From: Pseudomonas californiensis
GTDB taxonomy: Bacteria > Pseudomonadota > Gammaproteobacteria > Pseudomonadales > Pseudomonadaceae
Reading direction: 5' to 3'
Assembly: GCF_021147775.1 (NCBI RefSeq)
Contig: NZ_JAGTPK010000008.1
Coordinates: 62,001 to 126,000, forward strand
DNA length: 64,000 nucleotides
Part shown: positions 53,943 through 62,047 of the stretch, one piece after another
Layout: every line of letters starts with the position of its first letter
How positions within the stretch are numbered: the stretch's first letter is position 1
Notes under the pieces: model-generated
What the model saw: the letters and a program-made list of their open reading frames with translations, nothing else
Told to the model about the DNA's origin: nothing
The model's database searches: none
Made by a program: the position numbers and the translations under genes

Positions 53943-56513
53943 ATGTCATCCACGTTCACGCCCACCGTTCAGCCCCGCGTACGAATGACGCTTTCACTGC
54001 TGACCATCGCCATGCTGGGCGCAAGCCTGCAGGCGATTCCGGCAGTCGCCGCCGAAAGCTCGCAGCGCACAAGCACGGCAGGCACTTACCACTTCGCGAT
54101 CGCCCCGCAATCGCTGGTGTCGGCGCTGAACGAGTTCAGCCGCATCACTGGCTGGCAAGTGGGCGTGTCGTCGGAACTGGCGCAGAACGTGAAATCGTCG
54201 GGCGCACGTGGGGATCTGACCGCATCCAGAGCGCTCGACGCGCTGCTGGCGGGCAGCCAACTGAGTTACCGAAACCTGGGCAACAACAACGTGGTGCTGG
54301 AAAAACGTATCGCCGGTGTGCTCGCGCTTGAACAGATCACAGTCAGCGCCACCCGCCAGGCTCAGGATGTTGCAACAGTGCCCAGCACGGTCAGCGTGCA
54401 TTCAAGAGACGAGCTGGACCGGCGCAACGTCAACAGCATTCGCGACCTGGTGCGCAACGAGCCGGGGATTTCGGTCGGCGGCGCGGGACAGCGCGCAGGC
54501 ACCACCGGATATAACATTCGCGGCATTGACGGTGATCGCATCCTGACTCAGGTCGATGGCGTTGAAGTGCCCGACAGTTTCTTCACCGGCCCCTACGCCC
54601 AGACGCATCGCAATTACGTCGATCCGGAAATCGTCAAACGCGTCGAAGTGCTGCGTGGCCCCGCCTCTGCTCTCTACGGCAGCAGCGCCATCGGCGGGGT
54701 GGTCAGCTATTACACGCTGGACCCGGACGACATCATCAAGCCCGGAAAAGACGTCGGCGCACGCCTGAAAACCGGCTACAGCTCAGCCGACGACAGCTGG
54801 CTGAATTCCGTTACAGCCGCTGGACGTCTGGATGATTTCGACGCCTTGTTGCACGTCAGTCAGCGCAATGGGCACGAGACCGAATCCTACGGCAGCACTG
54901 GCGGAAACGGCCTGAGCCGCACCGAAGCCAATCCGCAGGATGTGCGCACAACCAATGTGCTGGCCAAACTGGGCTGGAATTACGGAGAAGGCTCCCGCGT
55001 GGCCCTTACGTACGAAAAGTACAAGGACGATCGCGACACCGATCAGAAAAGTGCCGTGGGCGGCCCCTTTACCAATGGCAGCGGCCTTGGCATGTATCAG
55101 TCGCGCGAAGGCAGCGACACCATCTCCCGTGAGCGCTTCGGCATCGACAACAGCTTCACCCTCGACAGCGGGCTGGTCGACAACGTCAAGTGGAGCCTGA
55201 ACTATCAGGCCGCCAAGACCGATCAGAGCACTCAGGAGCGCTACTTCCCGTTCTCCCGTGACGTGTTTCGCTACCGCGATACCCAGTACCAGGAAAAACA
55301 GTGGATTTTCGATGCCCAGCTCGACAAGGCGTTTTCCATTGCGAGCACTGACCACGTGCTGACCTACGGCACCACTCTCAAACAACAGAAGGTCACTGGG
55401 CTGCGCAGTGGCAGCGGGACCTGCGCGCGCGTCTTCGGCTCCTGCCGCGTGGTGGGCGCAGACAGCCCGAGTGATCGACTGGTCGCAACCAGCGACTTTC
55501 CCGATCCGACCGTCAACAGTTATGCGCTGTTCGCGCAGGACCAGATCAGCTGGAACAACTGGACCTTGCTGCCCGGCGTACGCTACGACTACACCCGGCT
55601 TGATCCGAAAATCACACCTGAATTTCTCAACTCGGTCAGCCTGACCGATGCCAGCCAGGCCAGTGACGAAAACAAGACCTGGCACCGCGTATCGCCAAAA
55701 CTCGGCGTGACCTACGCGTTGACGGACGCGTACACCTGGTATGGCCAATATGCCGAAGGCTTCCGCACCCCATCGGCCAAGGCGCTGTACGGACGCTTTG
55801 AAAACCTCAATGCAGGTTACGTGGTAGAGCCCAACCCGGACCTGGACCCGGAAAAAAGCAAAAGCTATGAAACCGGTCTGCGCGGACGCTTCGAGCAGGG
55901 CTCGTTCGACATCGCGGTGTTCTATAACAAATACCGTGACTTCATCAACGAAGACGCCATCACCCCCGGTTACAGTCAGACCACCTTCCAGTCCAACAAC
56001 ATCAAGCACGCCACCATCAAAGGCGCAGAGTTCAAGGGCCGTTTGAACCTCGACAGCGTTGGCGCGCCGCAAGGCCTTTACAGTCAGGCATCCGTTGCCT
56101 ACGCACACGGACGCAACAACGACTCCGGCGAGCCCATCAACAGCGTCAACCCGCTGACCGGCGTGCTCGGTCTGGGCTACGAACAGGACCGCTATGGCAG
56201 CCTGCTGAGCTGGACGCTGGTCAAGCGCAAGACAGGTGTGGATGACAGCAACTTCCATACGCCGGACGGCACCTCCAGCCAGTTCAAGACGCCAGGCTTC
56301 GGCATTCTCGACCTGACGGGGTATTACAAGGTCACCCACGACGTGACCGTCAATGCCGGCCTCTACAACCTGACGGATAAAAAGTACTGGCTGTGGGATG
56401 ACGTGCGAGGCTATGACGGCGTCGGCGAAGCAGGCGTAACCGCCCCGGCCAACCTTGATCGGCTTACCCAACCGGGCCGCAACTTCAGCGTCAATGTTGT
56501 CTGGGACATCTGA
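53943..56513 (+). CDS. TonB-dependent receptor with signalling domain, probably heme/hemoprotein-specific
   Basis: An 856-residue outer-membrane receptor. After the signal peptide comes an STN signalling domain (about 45-110, YHFAIAPQSLVSALNEFS), TonB box (EQITVSAT), plug (about 125-250, VLRGPASALYGSSAIGGVVS) and 22-strand barrel ending in NVVWDI. The barrel has FRTP (about residue 605) and NPDL (about 631), the positions of the FRAP/NPNL motifs of heme receptors. No histidine lies between them, only tyrosines. Heme specificity rests mainly on the neighbouring heme oxygenase gene and on the resemblance to the hemoglobin/transferrin receptor group. Confidence 0.88.
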   Translation: MSSTFTPTVQPRVRMTLSLLTIAMLGASLQAIPAVAAESSQRTSTAGTYHFAIAPQSLVSALNEFSRITGWQVGVSSELAQNVKSSGARGDLTASRALDALLAGSQLSYRNLGNNNVVLEKRIAGVLALEQITVSATRQAQDVATVPSTVSVHSRDELDRRNVNSIRDLVRNEPGISVGGAGQRAGTTGYNIRGIDGDRILTQVDGVEVPDSFFTGPYAQTHRNYVDPEIVKRVEVLRGPASALYGSSAIGGVVSYYTLDPDDIIKPGKDVGARLKTGYSSADDSWLNSVTAAGRLDDFDALLHVSQRNGHETESYGSTGGNGLSRTEANPQDVRTTNVLAKLGWNYGEGSRVALTYEKYKDDRDTDQKSAVGGPFTNGSGLGMYQSREGSDTISRERFGIDNSFTLDSGLVDNVKWSLNYQAAKTDQSTQERYFPFSRDVFRYRDTQYQEKQWIFDAQLDKAFSIASTDHVLTYGTTLKQQKVTGLRSGSGTCARVFGSCRVVGADSPSDRLVATSDFPDPTVNSYALFAQDQISWNNWTLLPGVRYDYTRLDPKITPEFLNSVSLTDASQASDENKTWHRVSPKLGVTYALTDAYTWYGQYAEGFRTPSAKALYGRFENLNAGYVVEPNPDLDPEKSKSYETGLRGRFEQGSFDIAVFYNKYRDFINEDAITPGYSQTTFQSNNIKHATIKGAEFKGRLNLDSVGAPQGLYSQASVAYAHGRNNDSGEPINSVNPLTGVLGLGYEQDRYGSLLSWTLVKRKTGVDDSNFHTPDGTSSQFKTPGFGILDLTGYYKVTHDVTVNAGLYNLTDKKYWLWDDVRGYDGVGEAGVTAPANLDRLTQPGRNFSVNVVWDI

Positions 56514-56534
56514 TCCCTCTGCTGCCCTGCGCCG

Positions 56535-56564
56535 CGCCGTCGAGGTTGGACGGCGTGTTTTTTT
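56535..56564 (+). terminator. Rho-independent terminator after the receptor gene
   Basis: CGCCGTC, 7-base loop, GACGGCG, then TG and seven T. It lies 22 bp after the receptor stop, so the heme oxygenase gene depends on read-through or its own promoter. Confidence 0.85.
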
Positions 56565-56626
56565 ACGCTCGCAGACGTGGCCATTCGTCTATTCAACAAG
56601 CCCTTCAATCCGCAAGGAAGACTGCA

Positions 56627-57241
56627 ATGCCCCCTGAACAGAACCGTACGCTCCTGCGCTCGCAACGTCTCAACCTGATTACCCATGCTCCGCACGAACA
56701 ACTCGACAAGGCCGTCAAGGCGCACGCGCCGTTCGAAACGCTGCCCAGCTACGGTCGTTTTGTGGTGGCGCAATACCTGTTCCAGGCGGAGCTGCAAAGC
56801 CTGTACAACGAAACGGCACTTCAAGCGATCATCAGCGACCTGCCCGCTCGTTGCCGAGCCGAGCAGGCCAGGGCTGACCTTGCCGACCTGAATATGGACA
56901 TCCCGGAGCCGGTGTCCGGGGCGTTGCACGATCCGGGTATCGCTCAAGCCCTTGGCTGGCTGTTCGTCTCCGAGGGCTCGAAGCTGGGCGCTGCTTTCCT
57001 GATCAAACGCGCCGTGGCACTGAACCTCAGCGACAGCTTTGGTGCACGACACTTGGGCGAGCCTGCCGGTGGACGGGCTGCGGGGTGGAAGACCTTCGTC
57101 AAGACACTGGACGAACTGCCGCTGACTGCCGAACAGGAGATCCAACTGGATAAGGGCGCTGTCGCAGCATTCGAGCGTTTTAACGTCTTGCTGCAACACG
57201 CCTATGCCACCGCACCCGTCACAGAAGTGGCACACGCATGA
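56627..57241 (+). CDS. hemO: Biliverdin-producing heme oxygenase (PigA/HemO type)
   Basis: Opens imported heme to biliverdin, CO and Fe2+ in the cytoplasm. The 204-residue protein aligns by eye with Pseudomonas PigA/HemO: LRSQRLNLITHAPHEQLDKA with the proximal histidine, FVVAQYLFQAEL, and SEGSKLGAAFLIKRA (about residue 116). The GARHLGEPAGGRAAGWKTFV block is also typical. AAGGAAG precedes the ATG at 56627. It is separated from the receptor gene by a terminator, and a second hairpin terminator overlaps its 3' end. Confidence 0.92.
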   Translation: MPPEQNRTLLRSQRLNLITHAPHEQLDKAVKAHAPFETLPSYGRFVVAQYLFQAELQSLYNETALQAIISDLPARCRAEQARADLADLNMDIPEPVSGALHDPGIAQALGWLFVSEGSKLGAAFLIKRAVALNLSDSFGARHLGEPAGGRAAGWKTFVKTLDELPLTAEQEIQLDKGAVAAFERFNVLLQHAYATAPVTEVAHA

Positions 57242-57247
57242 AAAAAC

Positions 57248-57277
57248 GCCCGGTGCTGTTAAGCTGGCCGGGCTTTT
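57248..57277 (+). terminator. Terminator immediately after hemO
   Basis: GCCCGG, 14-base partly paired loop, CCGGGC, followed by TTTT. It starts 6 bp after the hemO stop. Its presence argues that the next gene starts downstream at 57298. Confidence 0.65.
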
Positions 57278-57297
57278 CGAACCTGCCTGTAGAGATC

Positions 57298-57696
57298 ATG
57301 ACGTACAAACCACCCGGCTCAAGACTTTCGCGCTTCCTGTTTGGCATCCTCGCCTATGCCAGCCTGGGTATCGGCATCGCTGCGATTTTTATTCCGGGGC
57401 TGCCCACCACCGAATTCATCCTGCTCGCCGCCTGGGCCGCCACCCGCAGTTCGCCGCGGTTGAACGCCTGGCTGGAAAACCACCGACTGTTCGGACCCAT
57501 GCTTCGCAACTGGCGCAACGGCAGACTGGTCACACGCAAAGCCAAGATCAGCGCCACCGTGAGCATGCTTTTTTGCGCCGTCATGATGCTGAGCCTGCTT
57601 AACCATGTCTGGTGGCTCTATCTGGCAATCGCAGGCATGGGGCTTGGCAATCTGTGGATATGGTCGAGGCCCGAGCCCGCCAGGACTGAACGCTGA
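57298..57696 (+). CDS. YbaN-family (DUF454) inner-membrane protein
   Basis: About 132 residues with three membrane helices and the family signature SLGIGIAAIFIPGLPTTEFILLAAWAA followed by ARSSPRLNAWL-like sequence and FGPMLRNWRNGR. YbaN-type proteins often lie next to heme oxygenase or heme-uptake genes, but their biochemical role is unknown. An in-frame ATG at 57238 overlaps the hemO stop; it would place the hemO terminator inside the coding region, so the ATG at 57298 is preferred. Confidence 0.85.
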   Translation: MTYKPPGSRLSRFLFGILAYASLGIGIAAIFIPGLPTTEFILLAAWAATRSSPRLNAWLENHRLFGPMLRNWRNGRLVTRKAKISATVSMLFCAVMMLSLLNHVWWLYLAIAGMGLGNLWIWSRPEPARTER

Positions 57697-57762
57697 TCAG
57701 GCTGAACTGCCGGGAAGAAGCGGGTGTCACAACCCACACACTCACCCGATGGAGCAACCTCC

Positions 57763-58119
57763 ATGTTCGAGCCTGGCCATCTGCATATCACCCACGCGGC
57801 GCTGCAACAGTCCGACGTCACGTATGACATACACCTCAACTATGAAGTGACCGAAGACCCCAAGGAAGGCACCGGCGTCCATTTCACCGTACAGGGCGAC
57901 ATCGGCGGCAAGGCCTTCAACGAAGAGTTTCAGTTGCCACGCGACCTGGCCTACAACTTTGCCCATGACGTTTCGCGTATTGCCATCAGGCACGGCCTGC
58001 CCAATAGCGCCGGGCTGCCGCTGGCCCAGCACAAAGACTACGACTCGATGTTCGAAGACATTCGTAACAAACTGCACGCCAAGTCAGGCGAGCCGGTCAA
58101 GCCGGAGCATCTGGAGTAA
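57763..58119 (+). CDS. Small DUF5064-like protein
   Basis: A 118-residue soluble protein starting MFEPGHLHITHA, with VHFTVQGDIGGKAFNEEFQLPRD and a histidine- and charge-rich remainder. The pattern resembles a family largely restricted to Pseudomonas (DUF5064). Function unknown. GGAG lies 7 bp upstream of the ATG at 57763. Neither neighbour suggests a role. Confidence 0.7.
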   Translation: MFEPGHLHITHAALQQSDVTYDIHLNYEVTEDPKEGTGVHFTVQGDIGGKAFNEEFQLPRDLAYNFAHDVSRIAIRHGLPNSAGLPLAQHKDYDSMFEDIRNKLHAKSGEPVKPEHLE

Positions 58120-58253
58120 CACTTTCCAGCTGGTGCCCTTCAGGCAAAATGCGAGCTGGCGAACGTCTGCGGGCTCGCCAGCCAATGCATTTCACTCAAC
58201 GCACTGTGGCAGGGCATACTTGGTGACCTTTTTCGCCGAGCCAGACCCACTTC

Positions 58254-59762
58254 ATGCGTATCCATGTCAGTTTCATTGACCGCGTCGGTATCACTCAGGA
58301 AGTTCTGGCGATTCTGGGCGGGCGCAATCTGAATCTGGATGCGGTGGAAATGGTGCCACCCAACGTCTACATCGACGCGCCCACCTTGAGCCATCAAATG
58401 CTGGAAGAGCTCAAGGATGCGCTGTTTCGGGTGCGTGGCGTCGAAGCGATCACCGTGGTGGATATTCTTCCTGGCCAGCGTCGACATTTGCAGCTGGACG
58501 CATTGCTCGCCGCCATGACCGATCCGGTTCTGGCGCTCGACAGCGCCGGGCATGTGCTACTGGCCAACCCCGCGCTCAACGCGCTGATTGGCAGGGAACC
58601 TGCCGGCGAACCTATTGGTGAGCTGTTCGCCGACCCCGGCCTGCAAACCGCGCTGCTGGAAAACGGCTTTCGCCTGCCGCTGCGCGAGATCACGCTCAAT
58701 GGCGAAGCGTTGCTGCTCGACGCCACGCCCATCACCGAAGCGGGCGCCCTGATTACTCTTTATTTGCCGAGCCGGATCGGCGAACGCCTGTCAGCGCTGC
58801 ACCACGATCACGCCGAAGGCTTCGACGCGCTGCTCGGCGAATCATCGGCGATTCGTACACTCAAGGCGCGCGCGCAACGGATCGCAGCGCTGGACGCTCC
58901 TTTGCTCATTCAGGGTGAGACAGGGACCGGCAAGGAACTCGTCGCCCGGGCGTGCCATGCCAGCAGTGCCCGTCACGGCGAGCCCTTTCTGGCGCTCAAT
59001 TGCGCGGCGCTCCCTGAAAACCTCGCGGAAAGCGAGCTCTTCGGCTACGCACCCGGCGCCTTTACCGGTGCGCAACGCGGCGGCAAGCCTGGGCTGATGG
59101 AACTGGCCAACCAGGGCACAGTGTTCCTCGATGAAATCGGCGAAATGTCGCCCTATCTGCAAGCCAAACTGTTGCGCTTTCTCAACGATGGCAGCTTTCG
59201 ACGCGTGGGTGGCGACCGGGAAGTCCGAGTCAACGTACGCATTCTCAGCGCTACCCACCGCGACCTGGAAAAAATGGTCAGTGAGGGCAGCTTCCGCGAA
59301 GACCTGTTCTACCGCCTGAATGTGCTCAACCTGGAAGTACCGCCACTGCGCGAACGCGGGCAGGACATCCTGTTATTGGCGCGCTATTTCATGGAGCAGG
59401 CCTGCGCCCAGATACAACGACCGATCTGTCGTCTGGCACCCGGCACCTACCCGGCCCTGCTGAGCAACCGCTGGCCGGGCAATGTCCGTCAGTTGCAGAA
59501 TGTCATTTTCAGGGCCGCTGCCATCAGTGACGGCAATGTGGTTGATATCGGCGATCTGGATATCGCTGGCACGGCGGTAGCGCGCCAGAACGACACTCAG
59601 GTCGACAGCCTCGAAAACGCTGTCGAAGCCTTTGAAAAAGACCTGCTGGAAAAGCTCTACGCCGATTACCCCTCGACTCGCCAGTTGGCAGCCCGCCTGC
59701 ACACCTCGCACACAGCCATTGCACACCGGCTGCGCAAATACGGAATCTCTGCCAAACGTTGA
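58254..59762 (+). CDS. TyrR/PhhR-type sigma-54-family regulator of aromatic amino acid metabolism
   Basis: A 502-residue regulator with an N-terminal ACT domain (about 1-75), PAS (about 78-190), AAA+ domain (about 205-430) and a C-terminal TyrR-type helix-turn-helix (STRQLAARLHTSHTAIAHRLRKYG). Walker A is GETGTGKE (about residue 220). The loop sequence GAFTGA (about 267) is intact, as needed for contact with sigma-54; TyrR/PhhR proteins that act on sigma-70 usually carry a degenerate version. ACT-domain ligands are likely aromatic amino acids. No aromatic-catabolism gene is adjacent, so targets lie elsewhere. It appears distinct from the PhhR sequence I recall. Confidence 0.88.
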   Translation: MRIHVSFIDRVGITQEVLAILGGRNLNLDAVEMVPPNVYIDAPTLSHQMLEELKDALFRVRGVEAITVVDILPGQRRHLQLDALLAAMTDPVLALDSAGHVLLANPALNALIGREPAGEPIGELFADPGLQTALLENGFRLPLREITLNGEALLLDATPITEAGALITLYLPSRIGERLSALHHDHAEGFDALLGESSAIRTLKARAQRIAALDAPLLIQGETGTGKELVARACHASSARHGEPFLALNCAALPENLAESELFGYAPGAFTGAQRGGKPGLMELANQGTVFLDEIGEMSPYLQAKLLRFLNDGSFRRVGGDREVRVNVRILSATHRDLEKMVSEGSFREDLFYRLNVLNLEVPPLRERGQDILLLARYFMEQACAQIQRPICRLAPGTYPALLSNRWPGNVRQLQNVIFRAAAISDGNVVDIGDLDIAGTAVARQNDTQVDSLENAVEAFEKDLLEKLYADYPSTRQLAARLHTSHTAIAHRLRKYGISAKR

Positions 59763-59933
59763 GTCTGTTTCGTGATCCTGTTAAATAAATCCCATGAAGC
59801 AGGCTATTTAAACGCGGCCAGTCGATAGCGTGTCTGCTATGTTTCACCTACCTCGTCTCATCCATCCGAATGAGTGCCCTTGCGCGCTTCGCTAGCCAGT
59901 GCAGGCAGGTTCACGAAGTACCGGGAGCACATC

Positions 59934-61664
59934 ATGCAGACCCCACCAACAGACAGCCCGCCCGCCGAACCTGAGTCTCGCGCCGAGAAGCTGGTCGAGT
60001 CGCAGCGTCAGAAAAACCTGCTCAAGACCGGTGCCCTCCAGGACGCGATCTTCAACAGTGCTTATTTCTCCAGCATCGCCACCGACGAGCATGGCGTCAT
60101 CCAGATATTCAACGTCGGCGCCGAGCGCATGCTTGGCTATCAGTCAGAAGACGTCGTCAACAAGATTACGCCCGCCGACATTTCCGACCCGGCAGAACTT
60201 ATCACCCGTGCAGCCGCGTTGAGCCATGAACTGAATACGCCGATCACGCCGGGTTTCGAGGCGCTGGTGTTCAAGGCCTCGCGTGGCATCGAAGACATTT
60301 ACGAACTCACCTACATCCGCAAGGACGGCAGCCGCCTGTCGGCCATGGTCTCGGTCACGTCGTTGCGTGACAGCGCTGAAACCATCATTGGCTACCTGTT
60401 GATCGGCACCGATAACACGGCCCGCAAGCAGGAGGAAGAAACCCAGGCACTGCTGGACCAACGATTGCGCGATCAACACTTCTATACCCGCTCGTTGATC
60501 GAATCGAATATCGATGCGCTGATGATGACTGACCCGCAGGGGATCATCTCCGACGTCAATAAACAGATGATGGCGTTGACCGGACGCACTCGTGACGAAT
60601 TGATCGGCGCGCCCTGCCGCAAGTTCTTTACCGACCCCGCGAGCGCAGATGCTGCAATCAAGCGCGTGCTCAGCGAACACACAGTCAGTGACTACGAGCT
60701 GACGGTGCGGGCCTACGATGGCAGCGAAACCGTGGTGTCCTATAACGCTGCGACCTTTCATGACCGCGACCGCAAACTCAAGGGCGTCTTCGCCGCAGCG
60801 CGCGATGTGACGGAGCGCAAACGCTTCGAGCGCACACTGGAAGAAAAGAACATCGAGCTGGAGCACGCCAGCCATATGAAATCCGAATTTCTCGCCACCA
60901 TGTCTCACGAACTGCGCACGCCCCTGAATGCCGTGATCGGTTTTTCCGAAGCGCTACGCGACGGTATGGTCGGCGACATGACTGACGATCAGCGCAGATA
61001 CATCGGCGACATTTTCAACAGCGGCCAACATCTGCTGTCGCTGATCAATGACATCCTCGACCTGTCCAAGGTCGAGGCCGGGATGATGGAGCTGGAACTG
61101 GAACCCGTCGAGCTGAACGACCTGCTCAGTAACAGCCTGCTGATTGTTCGTGAACAGGCAGCGTTGCAGAGCATTCAACTGAAACTTGAGGCCGACACCG
61201 ACTTTGGCCTGATTGAGCTGGACCGGCGCAAGACCAAGCAGATCGTTTACAACCTGCTGGCCAATGCAGTGAAATTCAGCTCGCCCGGCGGCTGGGTGAC
61301 GCTCAGGGTTCGTCAGGTGCCTGTAACCCAAGTCGGCGTTCTGGAAGGTGACTGGCCGTCTTATTGCTTGCATAACCCAGGCAGCGAACACGAGCAGTTT
61401 CTAGAACTGAGCGTCAGCGATACCGGCATCGGTATTGCCAAAAGTGACATGAGCAAGCTGTTCAAGGCTTTCAGCCAGATCGACAGTGGTCTGTCGAGAA
61501 AATTCGAAGGCACCGGACTGGGCCTGGCGATGGTCAAGCAATTGACCGAACTGCATGGCGGCTGCGTCGCGGTGGCCAGTGTCGAAGGGCTTGGGGCGCG
61601 TTTCGTCGCATGGCTGCCGGTCCGCGCCAGTGCTCCTGCGGAGGCGCCGTGGCCCATATCATGA
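59934..61664 (+). CDS. Soluble PAS-domain sensor histidine kinase
   Basis: A 576-residue cytoplasmic kinase without membrane segments. Two PAS domains (about 38-165 and 188-305, the first with ILDAIF-like and DEHGVIQIFNVGAERMLGY sequence) are followed by the dimerisation domain with phosphoacceptor histidine in TMSHELRTPLNAVIGFSEAL (about residue 325) and the ATPase domain with YNLLANAVKFSSPGG and GTGLGLAMVKQLTELHGG. GGGAG lies 8 bp upstream of the ATG at 59934. Its stop overlaps the next gene, a single-domain receiver, by 16 bp. Confidence 0.9.
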   Translation: MQTPPTDSPPAEPESRAEKLVESQRQKNLLKTGALQDAIFNSAYFSSIATDEHGVIQIFNVGAERMLGYQSEDVVNKITPADISDPAELITRAAALSHELNTPITPGFEALVFKASRGIEDIYELTYIRKDGSRLSAMVSVTSLRDSAETIIGYLLIGTDNTARKQEEETQALLDQRLRDQHFYTRSLIESNIDALMMTDPQGIISDVNKQMMALTGRTRDELIGAPCRKFFTDPASADAAIKRVLSEHTVSDYELTVRAYDGSETVVSYNAATFHDRDRKLKGVFAAARDVTERKRFERTLEEKNIELEHASHMKSEFLATMSHELRTPLNAVIGFSEALRDGMVGDMTDDQRRYIGDIFNSGQHLLSLINDILDLSKVEAGMMELELEPVELNDLLSNSLLIVREQAALQSIQLKLEADTDFGLIELDRRKTKQIVYNLLANAVKFSSPGGWVTLRVRQVPVTQVGVLEGDWPSYCLHNPGSEHEQFLELSVSDTGIGIAKSDMSKLFKAFSQIDSGLSRKFEGTGLGLAMVKQLTELHGGCVAVASVEGLGARFVAWLPVRASAPAEAPWPIS

Positions 61665-62038
61665 TTGTCGAAGACAACGCGGCCAACATGCGCCTCGCGG
61701 AGTTGCTGTTGACCAGCGCCGGACACCGTGTCACAGGCGCAGCCGACGCCGAAACCGGCTTGAAACTGGCCCGTGAATGCCAGCCTGAACTGATTCTGAT
61801 GGACATCCAGTTACCCGCGATGGACGGTCTGACAGCCACTTCGCTGCTCAAGAAGGACGACAGGACCTCCGCGATACCGGTGATTGCCCTGACCGCCATG
61901 GCAATGAAAGAAGACGAAGAAAAAGCGCGCCTGGCGGGTTGCGACGCTTACATCACCAAACCCTTGCGTTACCAGGAGCTGTATCGGGTCATTGATGACT
62001 TGTTGGAAAAAACGGACCTTCAACAGCCAACCACATGA
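61649..62038 (+). CDS. Single-domain response regulator (CheY-like)
   Basis: A 129-residue receiver. Acidic pair in IVEDNAANM, phosphoacceptor in LILMDIQLPAMDGL, threonine in ALTAMAM and lysine in YITKPLRYQEL are all present. GTG 61649, with GGAGG five bases upstream, is preferred to the ATG four codons later. No output domain, so it probably acts as a phosphotransfer partner between the upstream kinase and the downstream REC-GGDEF-EAL protein. Confidence 0.9.
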   Translation: MAHIMIVEDNAANMRLAELLLTSAGHRVTGAADAETGLKLARECQPELILMDIQLPAMDGLTATSLLKKDDRTSAIPVIALTAMAMKEDEEKARLAGCDAYITKPLRYQELYRVIDDLLEKTDLQQPTT

Positions 62039-62047
62039 GCGATCATC

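Noticed and set aside
54783..56471. 562-codon open frame antisense to the TonB-dependent receptor gene
   Set aside because: No domain or ribosome binding site, and the opposite strand encodes a clear receptor across the whole span.
58140..58253. Sigma-54 promoter upstream of the TyrR-like gene
   Set aside because: TGGCAG occurs, but no GC doublet lies at the required spacing.
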